Shown piece after piece: positions 7,757 to 15,604 of a stretch of 64,000 bases of DNA. Every line of letters starts with the position of its first letter. The stretch's first letter is position 1. Both the position numbers and the translations under genes were made by a program. Below the pieces are notes generated by a model, which saw only the letters and a program-made list of their open reading frames with translations, was not told where the DNA came from and made no database searches. The DNA comes from Ornithinibacillus xuwenensis (GTDB taxonomy: Bacteria > Bacillota > Bacilli > Bacillales > Amphibacillaceae): the NCBI RefSeq assembly GCF_039614845.1, contig NZ_JBDIML010000001.1:248001-312000 (forward strand), in the 5' to 3' direction.

Positions 7757-8785
7757 ATGAACATAGAGGATTTTGACTTTGAATTACCAGAATCATTAAT
7801 TGCACAAACACCACTGAAAGAGAGAAGTGCTTCCAGATTAATGGTACTGAATCGAGATACAAAGGAAATAGATCACAAGCGATTTTCTGATATTAAAGGC
7901 TTTCTAAAAAAAGGTGACTGTCTCGTTTTAAATGACACACGGGTCCTTCCTGCAAGACTTTATGGTACCAAAGAAGATACCGGTGCCAAGGTAGAAATCT
8001 TATTGCTAAAGCAAATGGAACGTGATACTTGGGAAGTACTAGCAAAGCCGGCCAAGAAATTAAAGGAAGGGGCAACGCTTACTTTCGGTGAAGGTAAATT
8101 AACAGCAACCTGTACTGGGACTTTAGAGCATGGTGGACGTATTTTGGAATTTCATTATGATGGTATTTTTTATGAAGTATTGGATGAGCTGGGTGAAATG
8201 CCACTTCCACCTTATATTAAAGAGCAATTGCCAGAGAAAGAACGTTACCAAACCGTGTATGCCAAGGAAGAAGGGTCTGCTGCTGCTCCTACAGCGGGAT
8301 TACATTTTACAACCGAATTATTAGAAGAAATAAAAGAAATGGGCGTCACAATTGCATTTATAACACTCCATGTTGGGTTAGGAACGTTTAGACCAGTGAG
8401 TGTCGATAATGTTGACGATCATAAAATGCATGCAGAGTTCTATATGATGACGAAGGAAACCGCTGAAACATTAGCCAAAATAAAAGAAAATGGTGGTAGA
8501 ATTATCTCTGTTGGAACGACTTCAACGAGAACTTTAGAAACGATAGCAAGAGATCATAATGGGAATTTTGTTGAGGCAAGTGGTTGGACAGATATCTTTA
8601 TATATCCTCCGTATGAGTATAAAGCAATAAACGGGCTAATAACGAATTTCCATTTGCCAAAGTCAACCTTAATTATGTTAGTTAGTGCTTTTGCTGACAG
8701 AGATTTTATATTAAATGCCTACAGAGAGGCAGTAAAGGAAGAGTATCGCTTCTTTAGCTTTGGCGATGCAATGTTAATTATTTAG
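7757..8785 (+). CDS. queA: tRNA preQ1(34) S-adenosylmethionine ribosyltransferase-isomerase
   Basis: QueA transfers and isomerises the ribosyl group of S-adenosylmethionine onto preQ1 in tRNA, giving epoxyqueuosine. The 342-residue protein starts MNIEDFDFELPESLIAQTPL and contains LNDTRVLPARLYG, EGSAAAPTAGLHF and ITNFHLPKSTLIMLVSAF, all diagnostic for the family. ATG 7757 lies behind AAAGGAG (7743-7749); an upstream in-frame extension to 7715 has no ribosome-binding site and is rejected. tgt follows after 14 bases, so the two sequential enzymes of queuosine formation are co-transcribed. Confidence 0.97.
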   Translation: MNIEDFDFELPESLIAQTPLKERSASRLMVLNRDTKEIDHKRFSDIKGFLKKGDCLVLNDTRVLPARLYGTKEDTGAKVEILLLKQMERDTWEVLAKPAKKLKEGATLTFGEGKLTATCTGTLEHGGRILEFHYDGIFYEVLDELGEMPLPPYIKEQLPEKERYQTVYAKEEGSAAAPTAGLHFTTELLEEIKEMGVTIAFITLHVGLGTFRPVSVDNVDDHKMHAEFYMMTKETAETLAKIKENGGRIISVGTTSTRTLETIARDHNGNFVEASGWTDIFIYPPYEYKAINGLITNFHLPKSTLIMLVSAFADRDFILNAYREAVKEEYRFFSFGDAMLII

Positions 8786-8799
8786 TAGAGGAAGATAGT

Positions 8800-9942
8800 A
8801 TGACAACACCAATACGATATGAACTGATAAAAACTGATAAACAAACTGGCGCGAGATTAGGACGTGTTCACACACCACATGGTTCTTTTGATACGCCTAC
8901 TTTTATGCCTGTTGGAACGCTTGCAACAGTGAAAACCATGAGCCCAGAAGATTTACAGTCAATGGATGCGAAAATCATCCTATCCAATACGTATCACCTC
9001 TGGCTACGCCCTGGTGAAGACATTATCCAAGAAGCTGGTGGCCTTCATAAATTTATGAATTGGGATGGCGCTATTTTAACGGATTCGGGTGGCTTTCAAG
9101 TATTTAGTTTAAGTGATATGCGCGAAATAAAAGAAGAGGGAGTACACTTTCGTAATCATTTAAGTGGTGAGAAACTCTTTTTGTCACCAGAGAAAGCAAT
9201 GCAGATTCAAAACGCATTGGGATCGGATATTATGATGGCATTTGATGAATGTCCACCATATCCAGCAACCTATGACTATATGAAAGCATCGGTGGAAAGA
9301 ACCTCTAGATGGGCTGAAAGATGTCTTAAAGCGCATAATAGACAAGATGTTCAAGGTTTGTTTGGAATTATTCAAGGTGGCGAATATGAAGATCTACGAA
9401 AATTAAGTGCGCAAGATTTAATTTCACTTGATTTCCCTGGTTATGCGGTTGGTGGACTCTCCGTAGGCGAACCAAAAGATGTCATGAATCGGGTGTTAGA
9501 GTTTACAACACCTCTAATGCCAAGCAATAAGCCTAGATATTTAATGGGTGTAGGTTCTCCAGATTCTCTTATTGATGGTGCAATTCGTGGAATTGACATG
9601 TTTGATTGTGTATTGCCTACGAGAATTGCTCGCAATGGTACTTGTATGACATCAAATGGAAGACTTGTTGTAAGAAATGCAAAATACGCAAGAGACTTTA
9701 GTCCAATTGATGAAAATTGTGATTGTCATGTGTGTCGAAATTATACACGTGCTTACATTCGCCATTTAATAAAATGTAATGAAACGTTTGGTTTCAGACT
9801 TACTACTTATCATAATTTATATTTTCTGTTAAAATTAATGGAGCAAGTACGACAAGCAATACGTGAAGATCGACTTGGTGACTTTAGAGAAGAATTCTTT
9901 GAACAATACGGATTAAATAAACCGAATGCAAAGAATTTTTAA
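8800..9942 (+). CDS. tgt: tRNA-guanine transglycosylase
   Basis: Tgt exchanges guanine-34 for preQ1 in tRNAs with GUN anticodons, the step before QueA. The 380-residue TIM-barrel protein has the catalytic segments TDSGGFQVFSL and MMAFDECPPYP, the loop LMGVGSPDSLIDG and the zinc ligands in CDCHVC with a following His. ATG 8800 follows a GAGGA site 14 bases after queA. The gene is full length. yajC follows after a 60-base gap, as in most Bacilli. Confidence 0.98.
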   Translation: MTTPIRYELIKTDKQTGARLGRVHTPHGSFDTPTFMPVGTLATVKTMSPEDLQSMDAKIILSNTYHLWLRPGEDIIQEAGGLHKFMNWDGAILTDSGGFQVFSLSDMREIKEEGVHFRNHLSGEKLFLSPEKAMQIQNALGSDIMMAFDECPPYPATYDYMKASVERTSRWAERCLKAHNRQDVQGLFGIIQGGEYEDLRKLSAQDLISLDFPGYAVGGLSVGEPKDVMNRVLEFTTPLMPSNKPRYLMGVGSPDSLIDGAIRGIDMFDCVLPTRIARNGTCMTSNGRLVVRNAKYARDFSPIDENCDCHVCRNYTRAYIRHLIKCNETFGFRLTTYHNLYFLLKLMEQVRQAIREDRLGDFREEFFEQYGLNKPNAKNF

Positions 9943-10002
9943 AGTGTGTTTAAAAGACAATACGTTTTTTAAACAAAATGGTTGGAAAGGAGGGACAAGT
10001 TA

Positions 10003-10263
10003 ATGGGAGAATTAGCTACTTTATTACCATTGATAGCAATGTTTGTCATTTTTTACTTCTTGCTTATTCGTCCGCAACAAAAACGTCAAAAGCAGGTTAG
10101 ACTAATGCAGTCTGAACTTAAAAAAGGTGATACTGTTGTAACGATTGGTGGTTTTCATGGTATCATTCATGCAATCGATGAAAACACAGTAGTCATTCAA
10201 GCAGGAGATGGTTCAAAACTTACATATGATCGTTCTGCGATTCGTGAAGTGAAAACTGTTTAA
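10003..10263 (+). CDS. yajC: Preprotein translocase subunit YajC
   Basis: YajC is a small single-pass membrane protein associated with the SecDF part of the protein translocase. The 86-residue product has one hydrophobic helix (about residues 4-22, LATLLPLIAMFVIFYFLLI) followed by the conserved RPQQKRQKQ and the motif KKGDTVVTIGGFHG. ATG 10003 is served by AAAGGAGGG (9986-9993). secDF lies 2.8 kb downstream on the same strand, beyond two reverse-strand genes. A strong terminator closes the unit. Confidence 0.96.
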   Translation: MGELATLLPLIAMFVIFYFLLIRPQQKRQKQVRLMQSELKKGDTVVTIGGFHGIIHAIDENTVVIQAGDGSKLTYDRSAIREVKTV

Positions 10264-10272
10264 TGCAAACCA

Positions 10273-10306
10273 AAGAAGAGGCGTACCGAAAGGTAGCCTC
10301 TTCTTT
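10273..10306. terminator. Terminator after yajC, probably bidirectional
   Basis: AAGAAGAGGC (10273-10282) with GCCTCTTCTT (10296-10305), extended by TACC/GGTA, around a GAAA tetraloop. T-rich on the plus side and A-rich on the 5' side, so it can also stop the converging reverse-strand unit whose last gene ends at 10333. Confidence 0.85.
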
Positions 10307-10332
10307 ATTAGATAGAAAGAAAATAGAGTAAA

Positions 10333-10710
10333 TTATGATTGGTCAGAAATAATATTGACTCCAACAGTACCGCCAAATAATGCTGCTAAAATATAAAATA
10401 AATGATGGATAGATTGTTCTACAGAAAATCCTTGCTGGTAACCTAAGTATTGTACTAAAAAGGTAAATAAGGTGAAACCAAGACCAGTAACTGCTCCTAT
10501 AACCCAACCCTTTTGTTTTCCTTTAGCACCGGCTACAGCACCACCTATAAATAAGGAAATTAAGCCAATAACAAGTGTTACCCAATCAAGTGCTGGCTCA
10601 CTGAAGCTAGAAAAGCGTAGTAATAATGCTAGTGTCATACTAGAAACAAGGATTAATCCTAACACTACAATCCACCCATAAAGCAATGCGATAAATTGTT
10701 GATTGCGCAT
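10333..10710 (-). CDS. TIGR04086-type small integral membrane protein
   Basis: A 125-residue protein with four hydrophobic segments (about residues 9-31, 41-58, 66-84 and 96-118) and short polar ends, matching the TIGR04086 family found between yajC and spoVB in Bacillaceae (YrzE in B. subtilis). Function is unknown. The start is the ATG ending at 10710, directly behind GAGGAGG on the reverse strand; a longer frame reaching 10734 would place that site inside the coding sequence. It is transcribed opposite to the surrounding genes, in the same direction as spoVB. Confidence 0.83.
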   Translation of the reverse strand: MRNQQFIALLYGWIVVLGLILVSSMTLALLLRFSSFSEPALDWVTLVIGLISLFIGGAVAGAKGKQKGWVIGAVTGLGFTLFTFLVQYLGYQQGFSVEQSIHHLFYILAALFGGTVGVNIISDQS

Positions 10711-10793
10711 TTTTATCCTCCTCTGTTCGTCCATTTATAGTAATCATATTCTTGTACAATGAAAAGTAGACGAGTTTTTTATGAAAAAGTTCA

Positions 10794-12350
10794 TTATTGA
10801 ATCCATTTTTGAAGGAATGGGATTTGTTCTAATTCCTCTTTTGTAATAAACTTTAGTGCGAATAACATCACAATATAAACTATTGCTAAGGCAAGGAGTG
10901 ACAGTCCAAATAGGAGAAGGTTAGGATCGTATTTAATATAAAAATCATGAATAACACTACCAACTCCCCATGTTAAAAGAATTAAAACTATCATTTTGAT
11001 AATATCTTTCATTGGGATAAAGAAATTAATTGTTTTTTGTAAAGCAGCTAGATGGAGCAACGTAACAAGTACGACTCCAACAGACATGGCGATGGCAACC
11101 CCCATGATGCCAAAACTTTCATTGGAGGCGAGAATAAAAAGAACTATGAATTTAACTGCAGAGCCAATCAAACTGTTCCACATTGCAGGCTTGGCTAAAT
11201 CAAGTGCTTGTAATGCTGCTTGTAATGGTGACTGAATATAAAGTAAAATGTAAAAAGGTGCCATAAATATTAGCATCGTACTAGCATTTGCTGTGCCATA
11301 CATAAATGATAGAATTGGAATTGCGAAAATTGCGAGTACAACAGTTGATATTGCTCCGGATGCAAAGGAAATTCGAATGGATTGATGAATCCGATAATGA
11401 ATGAGTTTTTTATTAGACATTGCCTCTGCCTCTGAAATATTTGGGACTAAAGCGACCGATAGTGATTGTGTAATAAAGGTTGGTAGAAACAATAGTGGTA
11501 ATACAAATCCAGTCAATTCACCGTATTGCTTGGTAGCTAGCGTACTAGAAATCCCCGATAACAAGAGGCTGTGGGCGACAATGATTGGCTCTAGAAAATA
11601 AGAAATTGAGCTAATCATTCTACTACCGGTGCTTGGTAGAGCGATTGAGAATAATTCCTTTACCGTCTGCTTACTTGATTTAACGTAAGAGAAGAAACGA
11701 TGACGGATACGAATCGTCTTTTTACTCTTAAACTGGTAAATCATATATAGTAAGGAAACAAATTCACCGAGAATAACGCTAATCATGGCTCCAGCAGCAG
11801 CATACTCAATGCCATATGGTAAAAAGATATGGACAAATAATGCTACAAAGCTTATTCGGACAACCTGTTCAATCACCTGTGCATAGCTTTGTGGCTTCAT
11901 ATTTTGTTTACCTTGGAAGTAGCCACGTAATACAGAAGAAACAGCAACAATTGGAATGATAGGACTAACCGCAATTAATGGATAAAGGGTTCTATCATCG
12001 GTAAGTAATGTTGTTGCGATAAATGGAGCAGTTAATAACATTATTGCAGTAAAAAAGACACTAGATATTGTTGTAATGATGATGGAGACCACTAATATTC
12101 GCTTTATTTTTGCACGGTCGTTTTGCGCATCTGCCTCTGCTACGCGTTTTGAAATCGCAACAGGCAGTCCGAGCTGTGTAAGTGTCATCACTAAGAAAAA
12201 GGTCGGAAGTGCCATCATATATAATCCGACACCTTCTTCACCCATTAGTCTAGCCACTACTAAGCGGTTAATAAAGCCTAAAAACCGCGTAATCATACCG
12301 GCAAATATTAATATAAGTGTGCCTTGCAAAAATGTTTGTTTAGACAACAT
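10794..12350 (-). CDS. spoVB: Stage V sporulation protein B (MOP/MATE-type lipid flippase family)
   Basis: SpoVB is a polytopic membrane protein needed for spore cortex formation. It is related to MurJ-type lipid II flippases, so a role in moving cortex precursors is inferred. The 518-residue protein begins MLSKQTFLQGTLILIFAGMI and shows about 14 hydrophobic segments, with GLPVAISKRVAEADAQND and RGYFQGKQNM characteristic of the polysaccharide transport/MOP family. The start codon ends at 12350 behind AAGGCAGG. It is divergent from comN, as in B. subtilis. It is full length, with an amphipathic C terminus. Confidence 0.95.
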   Translation of the reverse strand: MLSKQTFLQGTLILIFAGMITRFLGFINRLVVARLMGEEGVGLYMMALPTFFLVMTLTQLGLPVAISKRVAEADAQNDRAKIKRILVVSIIITTISSVFFTAIMLLTAPFIATTLLTDDRTLYPLIAVSPIIPIVAVSSVLRGYFQGKQNMKPQSYAQVIEQVVRISFVALFVHIFLPYGIEYAAAGAMISVILGEFVSLLYMIYQFKSKKTIRIRHRFFSYVKSSKQTVKELFSIALPSTGSRMISSISYFLEPIIVAHSLLLSGISSTLATKQYGELTGFVLPLLFLPTFITQSLSVALVPNISEAEAMSNKKLIHYRIHQSIRISFASGAISTVVLAIFAIPILSFMYGTANASTMLIFMAPFYILLYIQSPLQAALQALDLAKPAMWNSLIGSAVKFIVLFILASNESFGIMGVAIAMSVGVVLVTLLHLAALQKTINFFIPMKDIIKMIVLILLTWGVGSVIHDFYIKYDPNLLLFGLSLLALAIVYIVMLFALKFITKEELEQIPFLQKWIQ

Positions 12351-12468
12351 GGACGACCTGCCTTCTCAAAAAATAAAATTTCATATACAATGATATATAT
12401 GCAATGATAGTGGCCAAGCATGACAACTTGTCTTATGATTTATTATTCTTTCTATAGAGGTGAATGGT

Positions 12469-12756
12469 GTGGAGTCCGTAAAGACCGTAAATGAATGGAA
12501 ATTATTATTAATGCCTGTTTTAGAAAGTAAAGCAGAAGAGTTTCAATTGATGGGTTACACGAGAGCAACAGATGAGGATATTTGGAAATGTCTCGTGAAA
12601 AAAGTTTGGAAGGGAAATCCTGAAAAGCGGTTGCATGAGGTGGTCCAAGACGTCTTTCACCTTAGTTCGAATATATATATGAGCTATTTGACAGTAGATG
12701 CCTATCAAGATGATGATTTAATGGCTTCTATTGCGGCACTTACCGGCAAGAAATAG
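12469..12756 (+). CDS. comN: Post-transcriptional regulator ComN
   Basis: ComN is a small cytoplasmic protein that in B. subtilis promotes comE mRNA accumulation and localisation. The 95-residue product is charged and helical, with the family segments EEFQLMGYTRATDEDIWKCL and RLHEVVQDVFHL and a short acidic tail. The start is ambiguous: GTG 12460 overlaps AGAGGTG (12456-12462), whereas GTG 12469 sits six bases after it and is preferred. Its position between spoVB and secDF matches the B. subtilis yrzD locus. The comE genes it would act on are also in this window (57-61 kb). Confidence 0.88.
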   Translation: MESVKTVNEWKLLLMPVLESKAEEFQLMGYTRATDEDIWKCLVKKVWKGNPEKRLHEVVQDVFHLSSNIYMSYLTVDAYQDDDLMASIAALTGKK

Positions 12757-12814
12757 ACCTCGCATCAATGTCATACATACATAGCTTCGATACAGTTAAG
12801 GGAGGAACAAATGA

Positions 12815-15073
12815 ATGAAAAACAAAGGACGGATTTCAGTCTTTTTTATGATTGTAATTGGATTAGGGCTTCTTATCGGTATGGTAACGCCTGGCGTTGC
12901 TAAGGGGATTAACCTTGGTTTAGATTTACAAGGTGGATTTGAAGTTCTATATAAGGTTGAACCGATTGATAGTGATCAAGAAGTAACAAGAGATCTTATG
13001 GAATCAACAGTTCGATTACTAAATGATCGCGTAAATAAACTAGGAATTAGTGAAGCGGTTATTGATATTGAAGGGGAAGACCGGATCCGCGTACAGCTAG
13101 CCGGTGTAGAAAATCAGAATCAAGCAAGGGAAATGCTAGCTACCACTGCAAAACTGACATTTCGAGATGTGAACGATACTGTGTTATTAGATGGCTCTGA
13201 TGTCAAAGAAGGTAGTGCAAAGCAGGACTTCCATCCGGATACAGGTGCTCCGATTGTTACATTGCAATTAAAGGACGCAGATAAATTTGGTGATATTACC
13301 AGTGATTTAGCCAAAAAGTCTGCTGGAGAGAATTTACTTGTTATATGGATGGATTATCAAGAGGGCGATTCTTATGAAGCAGAAGCTTTAAAAGAGGATC
13401 CTAAATTTGTATCCGCACCAGGTGTTAGTAAGCCGCTATACACAACAGATGTCATGATTGAAGGAAATTTTACTGTTGAATCTGCTAAATATTTAGCTGA
13501 AATAATTAACTCTGGATCCCTACCAGTAAATATGACAGAGCTCTTCTCTACTTCTGTTGGAGCACAGTTCGGTGAGCAAGCCTTAAACGATACCGTGTTT
13601 GCAGGTGTTATTGGTATTTCCATCATCTTTTTATTCATGGTAGCTGTTTATCGATTCCCTGGAATCATCTCAGTTATTAATCTTAGTGTGTACATATTCT
13701 TGGTACTTGTTATATTTGAAATGTTAAACGGTGTGTTAACACTCCCAGGTATTGCAGCTTTAATTCTAGGTGTAGGGATGGCTGTGGATGCCAATGTTAT
13801 AACATTTGAGCGGATTAAGGAGGAGTTACGTGAAGGAAAATCCTTGATTGCTTCTTTTAAAGCTGGTACGAGTAACTCTTTACGTGCTATTTTAGACGCA
13901 AACATTACAACGCTTTTGGCTGCATCCGTTTTATTTGCATTTGGTACAAGCTCTGTTAAAGGCTTTGCAACGATGTTAATCATCAGTATTGTTGTTAGCT
14001 TTTTAACAGCAGTTTATGGTACAAGATTGCTACTACAGCTTTGGATAAAAGTGAAATTCTTAAAAAATAACCCTAGTTGGTTTGGGGTCAACAAATCGGA
14101 TGTTCGAGATATTAAAGACTCGACAGAGGTTCCACCACAATTCCTTCATAAAGAGTGGAACGTTGTGGATAATCGTAAGAAATTTTTCATAATAACTTCC
14201 GTTTTAGTTATTATAGGTGCAGTGTCACTAGTTCTATTTAAGTTAAACCCTGGTATTGACTTCACAAGTGGTTCGAGAATTGAAATTATGGCAGAGCAAA
14301 CCTTAGACTCGGAAAAAATTGAAGCAGATCTTCAAGAGCTAGAACTCGATGCAAAGTCAATTGTGCTTTCGGGTGAGAACAATGAAATTGCTGTCATTCG
14401 ATATGAGGAAATCATTGAGGATGATAAGATTGGGGAGCTAAAATCTTACTTCATAGATGCGTACGGAATTGAACCGAGTGTAAGTGTCGTATCACCAATT
14501 GTGGGTCAGGAGCTAGTGAAAAATGCATTATATGCACTAGCCATTGCTTCAGTTGGTATGATAATCTATGTTGCATTTCGCTTTGAGCTTTTCTTTGCGA
14601 TTACAACGATTATTGCGTTATTACATGATGTATTCATTATGCTTGCGGTATTTAGCATCTTTAGAATCGAGTTTGATGTTACAATTGTTGCGGCAATTCT
14701 AACTATCATCGGTTATTCTATTAATGCAACGATTGTTACGTTTGATCGAATTCGGGAAAACATTCAAAGAAGGAAGAAAGTTGTTAAAACGTTTAAAGAG
14801 CTTGCAAGTATCGTTAATACAAGTATTGTGCAAACCATGACTAGAACTGTAAATACAACAATAACAACCATCATTGCCGTATTCGCTTTCTTGTTCTTAG
14901 GTGCTGAACCAATTCAAGGCTTTGGAATTGCGCTAGCAGTAGGATTAGTAGCAGGTACGTATTCTTCTTTATTCCTTGCAACACAATTATGGCTCGTATG
15001 GCGTGGTAAGGGAATAAAAGAGAAACCAGTTGATTTTAGAAAGAAAAAACGTGTAGAAGGTCCTCAAGTGTAA
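12815..15073 (+). CDS. secDF: Fused protein-export membrane protein SecDF
   Basis: SecDF uses the proton gradient to pull proteins through SecYEG on the outer face of the membrane. The 752-residue protein is the Bacillus-type natural fusion. The SecD half (about 1-430) has the first helix, the P1 extracellular domain with LGLDLQGGFEVLYKV and RVNKLGISEAVIDIEGEDRI, and helices with GVGMAVDANVITFERIKEE. The SecF half (about 450-752) has NPGIDFTSGSRIEI and TIIGYSINATIVTFDRIREN. ATG 12815 follows GGGAGG; an ATG at 12811 is out of frame. A strong terminator follows. Confidence 0.98.
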   Translation: MKNKGRISVFFMIVIGLGLLIGMVTPGVAKGINLGLDLQGGFEVLYKVEPIDSDQEVTRDLMESTVRLLNDRVNKLGISEAVIDIEGEDRIRVQLAGVENQNQAREMLATTAKLTFRDVNDTVLLDGSDVKEGSAKQDFHPDTGAPIVTLQLKDADKFGDITSDLAKKSAGENLLVIWMDYQEGDSYEAEALKEDPKFVSAPGVSKPLYTTDVMIEGNFTVESAKYLAEIINSGSLPVNMTELFSTSVGAQFGEQALNDTVFAGVIGISIIFLFMVAVYRFPGIISVINLSVYIFLVLVIFEMLNGVLTLPGIAALILGVGMAVDANVITFERIKEELREGKSLIASFKAGTSNSLRAILDANITTLLAASVLFAFGTSSVKGFATMLIISIVVSFLTAVYGTRLLLQLWIKVKFLKNNPSWFGVNKSDVRDIKDSTEVPPQFLHKEWNVVDNRKKFFIITSVLVIIGAVSLVLFKLNPGIDFTSGSRIEIMAEQTLDSEKIEADLQELELDAKSIVLSGENNEIAVIRYEEIIEDDKIGELKSYFIDAYGIEPSVSVVSPIVGQELVKNALYALAIASVGMIIYVAFRFELFFAITTIIALLHDVFIMLAVFSIFRIEFDVTIVAAILTIIGYSINATIVTFDRIRENIQRRKKVVKTFKELASIVNTSIVQTMTRTVNTTITTIIAVFAFLFLGAEPIQGFGIALAVGLVAGTYSSLFLATQLWLVWRGKGIKEKPVDFRKKKRVEGPQV

Positions 15074-15123
15074 TCTTGCTATGCTTCATAGTGGATTTCG
15101 GACACGTCTGTAAAGGTTCATAT

Positions 15124-15159
15124 CCCCTTGTCAATTTGACAAGGGGATTGATTTTTTAT
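15124..15159 (+). terminator. Rho-independent terminator after secDF
   Basis: CCCCTTGTCAA (15124-15134) and TTGACAAGGGG (15136-15146) form a near-continuous palindrome, followed by a T-rich tract (15148-15157). Confidence 0.85.
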
Positions 15160-15208
15160 CGTTGCATAAACTAATGTTTAGCTTAGCTTAAAATAGAGGA
15201 GGAATTAT

Positions 15209-15544
15209 ATGAGAGGTCAATCCTATGTTATTTTAGCCATCATTTTTATGATTTTAGTAGCCATTTTTGCTGTTACAAATGTTAATCCAGTTGAGGTTAC
15301 ATACTTTTTCTGGAGAGTGGAATCACCATTAATTTTAGTAATACTCTTTTCGGTACTTATGGGTGGAATCATAACCGCTGCAGTGGGAATGCTTAAAATG
15401 TTTAAGATGCAGCGAGAAATGAAATTGCTTCGATTAGAAAATGAAAAACTAGCAAGACTATTAGAAGAAAATGATATCATAGAGCCTGAGGAAATGAACC
15501 AAGAGACTAATCAGGATAATGAGGAAACGAAAGGCTTTCAATAG
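15209..15544 (+). CDS. LapA-domain (DUF1049) membrane protein, YrvD-like
   Basis: A 111-residue protein with two membrane helices (about residues 5-24 and 40-64) followed by a predicted coiled coil (MQREMKLLRLENEKLARLLEEN) and an acidic Asn/Gln-rich tail. The helices match the LapA/DUF1049 family, named for lipopolysaccharide assembly in Gram-negatives; the role in Firmicutes, which lack LPS, is unknown. ATG 15209 follows GAGGAGG. It sits between secDF and recJ as yrvD does in B. subtilis. The stop lies 15 bases before the inverted repeat at the recJ promoter. Confidence 0.86.
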   Translation: MRGQSYVILAIIFMILVAIFAVTNVNPVEVTYFFWRVESPLILVILFSVLMGGIITAAVGMLKMFKMQREMKLLRLENEKLARLLEENDIIEPEEMNQETNQDNEETKGFQ

Positions 15545-15553
15545 AATTTTTAA

Positions 15554-15583
15554 TTGCGACCCCTGACAGAATTTGTGTATAAT
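15554..15583 (+). promoter_or_regulatory. Candidate SigA promoter of recJ inside an inverted repeat
   Basis: TTGCGA (15554-15559), 18-base spacer, TATAAT (15578-15583). The perfect 9-bp inverted repeat ACCCCTGAC (15559-15567) / GTCAGGGGT (15590-15598) flanks the -10 box, and its right arm contains the recJ ribosome-binding site AGGGGTG. Confidence 0.55.
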
Positions 15584-15604
15584 AGATTAGTCAGGGGTGA
15601 ATTT

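Noticed and set aside
12815..15073. Possible artefactual join of secD and secF
   Set aside because: Fusion into one SecDF protein is normal in Bacillus; the frame is continuous and both halves have complete motifs.
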